Source of the DNA: Temnopleurus reevesii
Taxonomy: Eukaryota > Echinodermata > Echinoidea > Temnopleuroida > Temnopleuridae
Assembly (NCBI GenBank): GCA_036244855.1
Contig: BQKZ01008154.1
Span: 1,620-14,526 of the forward strand
Reading direction: 5' to 3'
Length of the DNA stretch: 12,907 nucleotides
Part shown: positions 10,001-12,907 of the stretch, in pieces
Numbering within the stretch: position 1 is the first letter of the stretch
How the letters are laid out: every line of letters begins with the position of its first letter
Program-made: the position numbers and the translations under genes
Notes under the pieces: model-generated
The model's database searches: none
The model's input: only the letters and a program-made list of their open reading frames with translations
Told to the model about the DNA's origin: nothing

Positions 10001-10441
10001 TCAGATTCAATATGATCTTTGTAAATATTGTAAATAGTTTTTCAAGCGAGTTCTTAGTTCAAAACATGTTTTGTTAGTAAGAAAATGATACAACCAACTG
10101 AGGTGCAATTATACTCTTTGGAGGTCTTTTGCACACTACAGGAAGAAGAAGATCAAGTATCAATAAATGATGTACACTCAAACATATCTATAAAGACCAT
10201 CCAAGGGAGACGGAAAAAGTGATCTTTAACAGCAGGTGGTCTCTAGGGAGTTGAGGAAGGTGGCCTTTATGGACAGGTGGTCGCTAAAGCAAGTTTGACT
10301 ATATATCACAAAGTCATATTAAGTTACTTTGTTTGTTGTAATTGAGGAGTATAGAATAATTACCTGAGCAAGTTCCAGAATCAATTGGTAGATTCTTCCT
10401 GTTTGACATTTAGCTTCTATCCATTCTATGGTGCACATCAC
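601..10441 (-). CDS. Partial multi-exon gene: STAND-type WD40 repeat protein (11 exons, 579 codons seen)
   Basis: Joined exons on the minus strand are 10441-10364, 9630-9450, 8120-7969, 7428-7290, 6136-5979, 5705-5613, 4896-4651, 4148-3969, 2741-2585, 1254-1119 and 817-601. Their lengths total 1737 nt (579 codons) and every junction phase agrees, which is strong support for one gene. Residues 1-86 are a helical region with WIEAK, FYYMVRANAQIIQ and QQALNEP, resembling the segment between the nucleotide-binding module and the WD40 domain of APAF1/TEP1/NWD-like STAND ATPases (family resemblance recalled, not searched). The rest is WD40 propeller, about seven to nine blades of varying clarity. 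In known relatives the propeller senses ligand and controls oligomerisation; the role here is not determined. Both ends are missing: no P-loop, no start codon and no stop codon or poly(A) site is identified. Confidence 0.8.
881..1075. repeat. CTAT/CCAT microsatellite split by an exon fragment
   Basis: Two tetranucleotide tracts, 881-968 and 1037-1075, enclose a 61-bp fragment of exon 10 (975-1035). The plus-strand open frames over this stretch (peptides rich in IYPSIHPS) are microsatellite translations, not genes. Confidence 0.88.
975..1035 (-). pseudogene. Fragment of exon 10, donor side
   Basis: The 61 bp match the 3' end of exon 10 (compare 1119-1180) with few substitutions. The intron side still reads as a usable donor, CAG|GTGAAA. 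The 5' part of the exon and an acceptor are missing, replaced by CCAT/CTAT repeat, so it is an inert copy or a decoy donor downstream of the true one. Confidence 0.8.
1119..1254 (-). CDS. Exon 10: WD40 blade (MEKVQCVSDCGSLIFA ... FDIWNL)
   Basis: Exon of 136 nt with acceptor cctgttacag and donor GTAAGG. It completes a Thr codon from exon 9 and leaves two bases for exon 11. Protein: TMEKVQCVSDCGSLIFATCN, then GADFDIWNLNSTPRRSDRIA. Strands b to d and a terminal W-N make a WD40 blade. The direct exon 9 to exon 10 join is phase-correct, so the repeat-rich 1255-2584 stretch is intron. A copy at 11040-11175 has two substitutions, both silent, and a partial donor-side copy sits at 975-1035. Confidence 0.85.
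1295..1950. mobile_element. About 660-bp block present only in the first copy of the intron
   Basis: Flanks on both sides align with 11176-11420, where the corresponding site is a direct join (ttgtc followed by tactataatg). The block is therefore an insertion in one copy or a deletion in the other. It contains a CRE-like TTACGTCA (about 1374), a two-copy GC-rich repeat and a foldback. No long open frame or clear target-site duplication is visible, so class is unknown. Confidence 0.5.
1500..1697. repeat. Two-copy tandem repeat, about 92 and 105 bp, GC-rich
   Basis: Both units run from cagggtt to gactttgtgtg or gggctttgtgtg, sharing gcgcgcagtgaattgcagcg and agccaggcc-gtacgtgtgtg. In the second unit gcgcgcagtgaa is itself doubled. 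Base composition is clearly more GC-rich than the rest of the intron. The small frames on either strand here are not supported as genes. Confidence 0.8.
1806..1951. mobile_element. Foldback (palindromic) MITE-like element
   Basis: About 146 bp forms one long inverted repeat. The left arm begins taatattgaatgacc and the right arm ends ggccagtcaatattata; inside, gggagataccaca pairs with tgtggtgtctccc and tttccctcac with gtgagggaaat. The turn is at about 1880-1890 around cgtcttcgactcgg. A near-perfect palindrome with AT-rich ends is typical of foldback MITEs. A TA or TATA duplication may flank it, but AT-richness prevents certainty. It is absent from the second copy. Confidence 0.7.
2140..2291 (+). 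other. Unexplained plus-strand open fragment with splice-like borders
   Basis: Between an acceptor-like aaaattcag and a donor-like GTAGGT, one plus-strand frame is open for about 50 codons: KVLDKYFTIEKKASRYNMSP, then FLENFQENEDDENMLIEMSR. Composition is protein-like rather than random (acidic run, aromatic spacing). It lies antisense in the intron between exons 9 and 10. A copy at about 11422-11515 keeps the first 66 bp or so but has lost the AG and meets a stop. I do not recognise the peptide; it may be a captured exon, a repeat-derived piece or chance. Confidence 0.3.
2585..2741 (-). CDS. Exon 9: WD40 blade (HHSGPVSACIFFPDG ... CILWDL)
   Basis: Exon of 157 nt with acceptor tttttatacag and donor GTAAGTAT. 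It begins in phase 0 and leaves one base. Protein: VKQHHSGPVSACIFFPDGSR, then AVTSCKGEDCILWDLNQSVP and HAVAVLGTEPGC. It is a regular blade: H-x-G-like turn, strand b ACIFFPDG, strand d CILWDL. Four degraded copies of its first ~90 bp with the acceptor lie in the upstream intron (2791-3383). A second intact copy at 11594-11750 encodes an identical peptide despite 11 nucleotide differences. Confidence 0.87.
2791..3383 (-). pseudogene. Tandem array of four degraded exon 9 5' ends with acceptors
   Basis: Copies of the first ~90 bp of exon 9 plus ~50 bp of intron end at 2880, 3102, 3242 and 3383, compared with the real exon edge at 2741: spacing 139, 222, 140 and 141 bp. The 222-bp gap contains an extra ~82 bp. 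All keep the atacag acceptor and the HHSG-type start. Copy 1 has a stop after VTACIFSPMTKCFDVL, copy 3 a stop at codon 3, copy 4 a stop after FFPDG; copy 2 stays open for about 40 codons with a diverged tail. None has a recognisable exon 9 donor. Confidence 0.85.
3384..3762. other. Intron stretch, no gene; highly conserved in the second copy
   Basis: No exon is supported. From about 3560 to 3760 the sequence matches 12170-12370 at nearly every base, more closely than neighbouring intron does. Confidence 0.6.
3763..3840 (-). repeat. L2-like 3' tail, minus orientation
   Basis: Reverse complement reads gcaccttgagcactc ... gtgcgctacataaagtacat followed by an ATT/GTT-rich tail. This is the layout (AGCGCTxTATAAAT plus simple tail) of L2-clade LINEs and SINEs sharing their 3' end. 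The matching copy is at 12373-12455. Assignment is from recalled pattern. Confidence 0.5.
3969..4148 (-). CDS. Exon 8: canonical WD40 blade (GHKGVIKC ... DDHTVRIWD)
   Basis: Exon of 180 nt (60 codons, phase 0) with acceptor aatttgtag and strong donor GTAAGT. It has the full WD40 signature: GH dipeptide in LSGHKGVIKCANF, structural Asp in GSDDHTVRIWD and a terminal WD. The tail is TNHITKLSQSALK. This is the best-formed repeat in the window. Its last 69 bp plus 15 bp of intron are the unit that is tandemly amplified in the second copy at 12587-12907. Confidence 0.88.
4149..4650. other. Intron 7, nothing recognised
   Basis: AT-rich intron between exons 7 and 8. A minus-strand open frame of 108 codons at 4210-4536 has no WD40 pattern, no phase fit and low-complexity composition; I treat it as chance. 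Confidence 0.6.
4651..4896 (-). CDS. Exon 7: WD40 blade pair (CSLSFSKDNKQL ... YRWNV)
   Basis: Exon of 246 nt (82 codons, phase 0) after acceptor tttacatccag. Protein begins FVKKLHCDDVDQCLTSNCSL, then SFSKDNKQLCGVLDRGSYRW and NVKGGGPAPLAHFHNLSCVA, ending NLDFGLSLTEEETVE. One blade ends in YRWNV; the second half is looser. The chosen donor GAG|GTGCAT is weak; an alternative in-frame donor six bases earlier (exon end at 4657, GTAGAG) would remove two codons. Both keep the frame into exon 8. Confidence 0.78.
5013..5058. repeat. G-run/C-run imperfect hairpin
   Basis: A run of agggggcgcagagg followed by ten or so g, then tatttgccccctccccc. The G-rich and C-rich arms can pair and the G side could form a quadruplex. 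It lies in the intron between exons 6 and 7. Confidence 0.6.
5285..5360 (+). repeat. L2-like 3' tail
   Basis: The string aaaaagcgctttgtatcc ... aaaaagcgttatataaatta followed by an ATT-rich end has the two AGCG blocks of vertebrate/deuterostome L2-type tails. No open frame for a reverse transcriptase is present, so it is a truncated LINE or a SINE. Confidence 0.55.
5495..5577 (+). repeat. Second L2-like 3' tail, same orientation
   Basis: The string tgcaccttgagcatccagca ... ggcgcattataaattgcatc ends in ATT repeats. It resembles the reverse complement of 3763-3840 (ACCTTGAGCA ... GCGC-x-TATAAA), so the two are probably one family. It sits next to the acceptor-free side of exon 6 (donor at 5612). 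Confidence 0.55.
5613..5705 (-). CDS. Exon 6: compact WD40 blade ending VHIWDI
   Basis: Exon of 93 nt (31 codons, phase 0 at both ends) with acceptor cacttttag and donor GTAATG. It encodes MRAKCVTFSSDGKLMAVALK followed by GVHIWDISAKK, a textbook half of a WD40 repeat (strands b-d with terminal WD). It is too short to stand out as an open frame by itself; the clean acceptor, donor and phase match to both neighbours support it. The first codon ATG is internal, not a translation start. Confidence 0.82.
5979..6136 (-). CDS. Exon 5: WD40 blade (TIFVPSNSKHLYFYS)
   Basis: Exon of 158 nt with acceptor tcttcaacag and donor GTAAAG; it supplies two bases to complete a glycine codon and ends in phase 0. 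Protein: KLLKRIHLSKVEPVAGTIFV, then PSNSKHLYFYSYGILTIFNS, ending GKEIQRTDLK. The spacing of hydrophobic strands fits a divergent WD40 blade in which the terminal WD is replaced by FNS. An open stretch continues past the donor to 5859, which is intron read-through. Confidence 0.78.
6137..6813. other. Intron 4, left part; no gene recognised
   Basis: A GC-richer island at about 6410-6545 (ggtgccgagcggcacagaat, gcggcgtatgagttggc) stands out but has stops and no splice-phase fit; it may be an old dispersed element. A 67-codon plus frame over it shows no known pattern. Confidence 0.4.
6814..7265. repeat. Very long ATC/CAT (and CCA) trinucleotide tract
   Basis: About 450 bp of nearly uninterrupted atc repeats, changing to atcctc and then accatc/ccacca at the right end. 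It generates long apparent frames (poly-His, poly-Met, poly-Asp) in several frames on both strands, which are artefacts. It occupies the intron between exons 4 and 5, ending about 25 bp from the exon 4 donor at 7289. Confidence 0.95.
7290..7428 (-). CDS. Exon 4: weakly conserved WD40 blade
   Basis: Exon of 139 nt (46 codons plus one base) after acceptor cttctctcag, ending at donor GTAAGAG. It continues directly from VRIWT with VASGALEATIETTAMKAAFP and then NWVAILENKSICTYGV, which looks like the next blade (outer strand, then strands a-c) without a terminal WD. The donor lies about 20 bp from a 450-bp ATC microsatellite in the following intron, so this splice site sits in an unusual repeat context. 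Identity as a real exon rests on phase agreement on both sides and good splice sites. Confidence 0.75.
7429..7968. other. Intron 3, nothing recognised
   Basis: No exon, repeat family or RNA gene could be supported here. Short plus-strand frames overlapping exon 3 are shadows of the minus-strand gene. Confidence 0.6.
7969..8120 (-). CDS. Exon 3: first clear WD40 blade (HTASVYLVQF ... VRIWT)
   Basis: Exon of 152 nt with acceptor tttgatacag and donor GTAAGT. It takes one base from the previous exon and ends in phase 0. It encodes LCWQALSKSQVQ, then a classical blade: HTASVYLVQFSAKGNLLATA, then CTDNTVRIWT. Strands b, c and d are well formed, with D of the structural tetrad and a terminal W-T in place of W-D. 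The 5' edge of this exon, including the acceptor region, recurs as degraded copies in the upstream intron at 8220-8490. Confidence 0.85.
8215..8490 (-). pseudogene. Degraded duplicates of the exon 3 5' edge and flanking intron
   Basis: Blocks like tcttggctcttggacag(t/c)gcttgccagcata recur at about 8226, 8367-8400 and 8452-8485, matching the exon 3 start at 8091-8120. The intervening intron block with acaaaggatcgatgagtaag at about 8195 recurs as acaggggatcgatgaataag at about 8312. Copies carry indels and stops. The result is a tandem series of acceptor-side exon fragments. Confidence 0.75.
8713..9444 (-). pseudogene. Array of exon 2 3' ends with donor sites
   Basis: Nine or so copies of the exon 2 end plus donor precede the real one at 9450. 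The first five, at about 8713, 8764, 8815, 8866 and 8915, are spaced about 50 bp. Further copies near 8965, 9083, 9254 and 9302 carry longer stretches, including the aatcaag/gagcattggctcatt block from further inside the exon. The donor, plus-strand actcac (GTGAGT), survives in most. None includes the acceptor. One minus-strand frame of 72 codons here is just the repeated KQITKR-type motif. Confidence 0.85.
9450..9630 (-). CDS. Exon 2: helical segment with QQALNEP motif
   Basis: Exon of 181 nt after acceptor ttcttcgcag, ending at the strong donor GTGAGT (AAAAAGA|GTGAGT); it starts in phase 0 and leaves one base. The protein starts AADQSDHKSKKVTDFYYMVR, continues RANAQIIQENPELITQQAL and NEPDSSACCQVATQYLKTNH. 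The pattern of a helix, then PEL-x-x-QQALNEP, then a further helix is typical of the region before the WD40 domain in metazoan NACHT/NB-ARC-WD40 proteins (from memory). The 3' half of this exon, including the donor, has been copied many times into the following intron (8713-9444). Reading past the real donor meets a stop within five codons. Confidence 0.82.
9631..10189. other. Intron 1, no gene recognised
   Basis: AT-rich sequence without exon-like patterns on either strand. The stretch near 9765-9800 with gcgctacac and ATT runs could be another old tail fragment, but this is too weak to call. Confidence 0.5.
10190..10302. repeat. Short dispersed repeat with caggtggtc units
   Basis: The motif caggtggtc occurs at 10233 and 10274 with gtggcctttatgg between, and the block ends gcaagtttgactatat. 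I recall such GGTGGTC-x-CTAxxxACAG blocks as dispersed repeats in marine invertebrate genomes. No coding potential. Confidence 0.45.
10364..10441 (-). CDS. Exon 1 of those visible: linker helix after the NTPase module
   Basis: Minus-strand exon of 78 nt (26 codons) beginning after the acceptor cttcccag and ending at the donor GTAATT; both phases are 0. It encodes a peptide with CTIEWIEAKCQTGRIYQLIL. The pattern W-I-x-A-K followed by G-x-x-Y-x-L is common in the region just after the winged-helix part of NACHT/NB-ARC STAND proteins. This assignment comes from recalled family patterns. The preceding exon is not found between 10442 and 11037, so the nucleotide-binding part lies outside the window or in missing sequence. 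Confidence 0.72.
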
Positions 10442-11012
10442 CTGGGAAGAAAAACAAGTTGAAGTATATTTACAAAATTTCATTCAAGAATGATATCACA
10501 CTAGATGTACTACATTTCTCAATGAAATATAGGCGTGTGATTTTCCAAATTGGATATCTATCGCATATTGCCATTCATATTCCTTTACAATAGGTATTCA
10601 TCTATCCAAATCACTGCTGTCAAGTTTACACTTGCTATTGCCAGCTGATAAGTTTGTCTAAACCATCTAACATATCTGGCTGAACAAAACTTGTAGGGAT
10701 TTCCATGCATTATATGACATCTATGACAAATGACCTTTGATTTAAGAACTAGAAAGTATAATAAGAAAACTTTTGCTCCCATATGCATACTGTACATGAG
10801 CCTCGATTTACATTGCTCACTTAAAATATTAAGATGTCATAAGAATGAAAGCATATTAAACAATCATGGATGTATGGATGTATGGTGCTGTCACATTAAT
10901 TCGCGCATCATATTAATTCGTACATCTTATGAATTTCTACAAAATCGATGAAATATTGCAAATCTAACATCACCATCGTAAAGAGCATTGTTTATTTGCC
11001 TAAATGCCTAAA
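10442..11012. other. Flank upstream of the first visible exon, nothing recognised
   Basis: No NACHT or other exon is found. Minor plus and minus frames at 10585-10951 have no domain pattern. A short repeat gatgtatggatgtatgg is at 10868-10883. Confidence 0.5.
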
Positions 11013-11037
11013 CGGAGACGTTGCGGTGTAGTGGTTN
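11013..11037 (+). repeat. Possible tRNA-derived SINE start, truncated at the N
   Basis: The stretch ggagacgttgcggtgtagtg followed by gttN resembles the A-box region of tRNA-derived SINEs (GTGTAGTGGTTA). Only this end is present, because the sequence switches to exon 10 material right after the N. Too short to be sure. Confidence 0.35.
11037..11037. other. Single N at the start of the duplicated tract
   Basis: The only ambiguous base in the window falls exactly where homology to 1117 onward begins. It is the likely place of a contig join. Confidence 0.8.
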
Positions 11038-11039
11038 AC

Positions 11040-11175
11040 CTATGTCTTGATATTATTGCAATCCTGTCACTCCTTCTTGGTGTTGAGTTCAAGTTCCAGA
11101 TGTCAAAGTCTGCTCCGTTGCAAGTAGCAAATATCAAGGAACCGCAATCTGATACGCACTGCACCTTCTCCATCG
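11040..11175 (-). CDS. Second copy of exon 10 (WD40 blade) next to the N
   Basis: A 136-nt copy of 1119-1254 with acceptor cctgttgcag. Two substitutions, both silent, separate the two. The donor would be GTN, as the third intron base is the N at 11037. Everything left of the N is unlike the flank of the first copy, so the homologous tract stops essentially at the N. No copy of exon 11 follows. Confidence 0.8.
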
Positions 11176-11593
11176 CTGCAACAGGAAAAAAAATCATTCA
11201 TTGACTTTTTGTCTACTATAATGAAAAAGAAAATACCTCCATCTTGAGTATATTCAGTTATTTGTCTATCATTGCAAGCTTTTAGCTCAGTCTTTTTAAA
11301 CACTACCTCCACAAGAAAGATTTCTTTTTCATCTTTTTGACTTTCACCTGATGGAACCTGAAACTTACCTGGAATGAAAAAATATTGTTGTAATGTTATC
11401 ACTGCCTACCATAATTCGAAATTCTGATTATTATACATCAAATCAAACACCTAACAAAGTACTTGACAAGTACTTCACCATTGAGAAGAAGGCTTCACAG
11501 TACAACAGCAGCTAGCTTACAGCTGAATGTGGCTACCCTGGGTAAATAAGATATATTATTATTATTATCATCATCTATTAACCATATACTTAC
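11176..11593. repeat. Second copy of the intron between exons 9 and 10, shortened
   Basis: Collinear with 1255-1294 and 1951-2220, then diverging. It lacks the 660-bp block with the foldback. It carries a 17-bp-scale insertion (tttaaacactacc) and an intact KFQVPSGESQKDEKE-type frame after a gtaagt/ccag site, which does not fit the exon phases and so is not annotated as an exon. Confidence 0.7.
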
Positions 11594-11750
11594 TACACCC
11601 AGGTTCTGTTCCAAGCACAGCGACTGCATGAGGGACGCTCTGATTGAGATCCCACAGGATGCAGTCTTCACCTTTACAAGACGTCACAGCCCGTGAGCCA
11701 TCTGGGAAAAAGATACACGCGCTTACTGGTCCGCTATGATGCTGTTTTAC
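11594..11750 (-). CDS. Second copy of exon 9 (WD40 blade)
   Basis: Same length (157 nt), same phase and same encoded peptide (VKQHHSGPVSACIFFPDG ... LGTEPGC) as 2585-2741, with donor GTAAGTAT. The acceptor reads cttttacag. By eye there are 11 substitutions and none changes an amino acid, so the copy has been kept as protein. The array of degraded exon copies seen upstream of the first version is almost missing here, collapsed to a short remnant at about 11800-11835. Confidence 0.83.
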
Positions 11751-11889
11751 CTGTAAAAGAATCAATAGTTATAAAATCAATTATCAAACATTGATTGCAA
11801 TGCAGACTGCTATGATGTTGTTTAACCTGCCTTAGAGTTGATAATAAAAAAGCAATAAGTAGAGCCTACACATTTTAGATTAACTTGTT

Positions 11890-12045
11890 TGTAATCTATG
11901 TATTCTCAATCTGTTATTTCTATACATGTATGCATTTGTTGGCCTGTTTTGTATTTCTTCTACCTTCCCTAAAATGCGTTTTGAATCTTACGAAAAGGGG
12001 CTTTATAAATGCAAATTATTATTATTATTATTATTTTAAGTTTAC
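11890..12045 (+). mobile_element. Copy-specific insertion ending in an L2-like tail
   Basis: The block has taccttccctaaaatgcgtt, then acgaaaaggggctttataaa, then tgcaaattattattatt, the order seen in L2-type 3' tails. The first copy passes from attaac to cagtttatg without it, so it is a presence/absence difference between the two copies. Confidence 0.6.
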
Positions 12046-12372
12046 AGCCGTATGATACAGCATTTCATGAAAGTAAGATGGCTATGAATGTTCATGTCTA
12101 AATCTCATATTTCTCGAAGTGTTAACATGCAGTATTCACACAATTTACAGTTGCCAAGGGTTTTCTTTTTCTAAACATTATCACACATAATGAAACATTA
12201 TTTTCCCTCAGATTATCAGAATTTACAGATCTCTGATTTCATCTTATTTGTAAGTCTGGAAACATCGGGGAATAAGGAAATGCAGTGTAGAGGCTATTCT
12301 GATTCACATCATAAAAATTAATTTCTGCAAGCACACCAAACTTTGTCTATGTGATAGAGAAAACAAACTTAT

Positions 12373-12455
12373 AATAACAATAACAATAATAGATGTACTT
12401 TATGTAGCGCACATATCAACTCTGCTGAGTGCTCAAGGTGCTTTGTATTATTATT
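12373..12455 (-). repeat. L2-like 3' tail, counterpart of 3763-3840
   Basis: Same element at the same intron position as in the first copy, with few substitutions, so it predates the duplication or allelic split. Confidence 0.55.
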
Positions 12456-12586
12456 ACACTGGCTTTAGCCCAGCCTACACAAGCACTTGTGGTATTTTGT
12501 GGAATAAATGATCCTGCTAGGTACCCCCACCTCACCTGGGTTGAGAGAAGCACAATGTGGATTGATTTCTTGCTGAAGGAAATGGA

Positions 12587-12907
12587 CTTGAGCGCACTCT
12601 GACTGAGTTTAGTGATGTGGTTTGTATCCCATATCCTGACTGTATGGTTGTCACTCCCTGATGGACTTACCTTAAGCGCACTCTGACTGAGTTTAGTGAT
12701 GTGGTTTGTATCCCATATCCTGACTGTATGGTCGTCACTGCCTGATGGACTTACCTTGAGCGCACTCTGACTGAGTTTAGTGATGTGGTTTGTATCCCAT
12801 ATCCTGACTGTATGGTCGTCACTGCCTGATGGACTTACCTTGAGTGCACTCTGACTGAGTTTAGTGATGTGGTTTGTATCCCATATCCTGACTGTATGGT
12901 CGTCACT
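12587..12907 (-). CDS. Second copy of exon 8 with four tandem 84-bp units (partial, runs off the window)
   Basis: The stretch repeats the last 69 bp of the exon 8 blade plus a short GTAAGTCCATCAGG-like spacer about four times. Unit starts fall at about 12587 (short), 12661, 12745 and 12829, the last cut by the window end. Each unit encodes SDDHTVRIWDTNHITKLSQS plus ALK and, if read through, VSPSG: 28 residues, in frame and stop-free. Units 2-4 each carry a perfect GTAAGT donor (exon edges 12671, 12755, 12839); unit 1 has lost it through a 5-bp deletion and has SDN instead of SDD. Which unit ends the true exon cannot be decided from sequence. Confidence 0.7.

Larger units (their letters stand above)
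11751..12586. repeat. Second copy of intron 8, with one collapsed array and one added insertion
   Basis: It follows 3240-3965 in order. The exon 9 pseudo-array is almost gone. A block at about 11890-12045 is absent from the first copy. From 12170 to 12370 identity is very high; after 12400 it drops sharply. The final part reaches the exon 8 copy. Confidence 0.75.

Noticed and set aside
10585..10951. Small frames on both strands upstream of the first visible exon
   Set aside because: No domain pattern, no phase link to 10441 and no copy elsewhere.
11013..11040. Genuine tRNA gene
   Set aside because: Only an A-box-like stretch is present; no acceptor stem, anticodon arm or B-box before the N.
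11103..11402. Candidate extra exon in the second copy (KFQVPSGESQKDEKE frame)
   Set aside because: The acceptor fits exon 9 phase, but available donors leave phase 0 where exon 10 needs phase 1, and the first copy is disrupted at the same place.

Overview
This is eukaryotic, intron-rich, AT-rich DNA from an animal. Its small-intron gene structure, tetranucleotide and ATC/ATT microsatellites and dispersed elements with L2-like 3' tails fit a marine deuterostome, most likely an echinoderm such as a sea urchin. That taxonomic call is inference from style, not from a marker gene. I see no bacterial, viral or CRISPR content.

The coding content is one multi-exon gene on the minus strand. Eleven exons (10441 down to 601) have phases that all match and join into an open frame of exactly 579 codons, open at both ends. 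The N-terminal part looks like the helical segment that follows the NTPase module of STAND proteins (NACHT or NB-ARC type; motifs WIEAK and QQALNEP). The rest is a WD40 propeller region with blades ending in VRIWT, VHIWD, VRIWD, CILWD and FDIWN. The P-loop part would lie to the right of 10441 and is absent. The last exons lie to the left of 601. Such proteins are signalling or surveillance ATPases, but the specific function cannot be read here.

At position 11037 there is a single N. Immediately after it the sequence restarts in the 3' half of the same gene: 11038-12907 is collinear with about 1117-4100, with copies of three WD40 exons. The exon copies differ only at synonymous positions where compared, but the introns differ by large indels. 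This is either a tandem paralogue or an uncollapsed haplotype joined in assembly.

The most unusual feature is that exon-intron junctions of this gene are repeatedly duplicated in place. There is an array of about 140 bp units carrying an acceptor and the first part of an exon (2791-3383). A 50-170 bp series carries the end of an exon and its donor (8713-9444). Acceptor-edge copies lie at 8220-8490 and a donor-edge fragment sits inside a CTAT/CCAT microsatellite (975-1035). In the second copy, an in-frame 84-bp tandem of the end of a WD40 exon, with donors, fills 12587-12907. Other non-coding content includes a palindromic foldback element, L2-like tails, a very long ATC tract ending about 20 bp from a splice donor, and an unexplained plus-strand open fragment with splice-like borders at 2140-2291.
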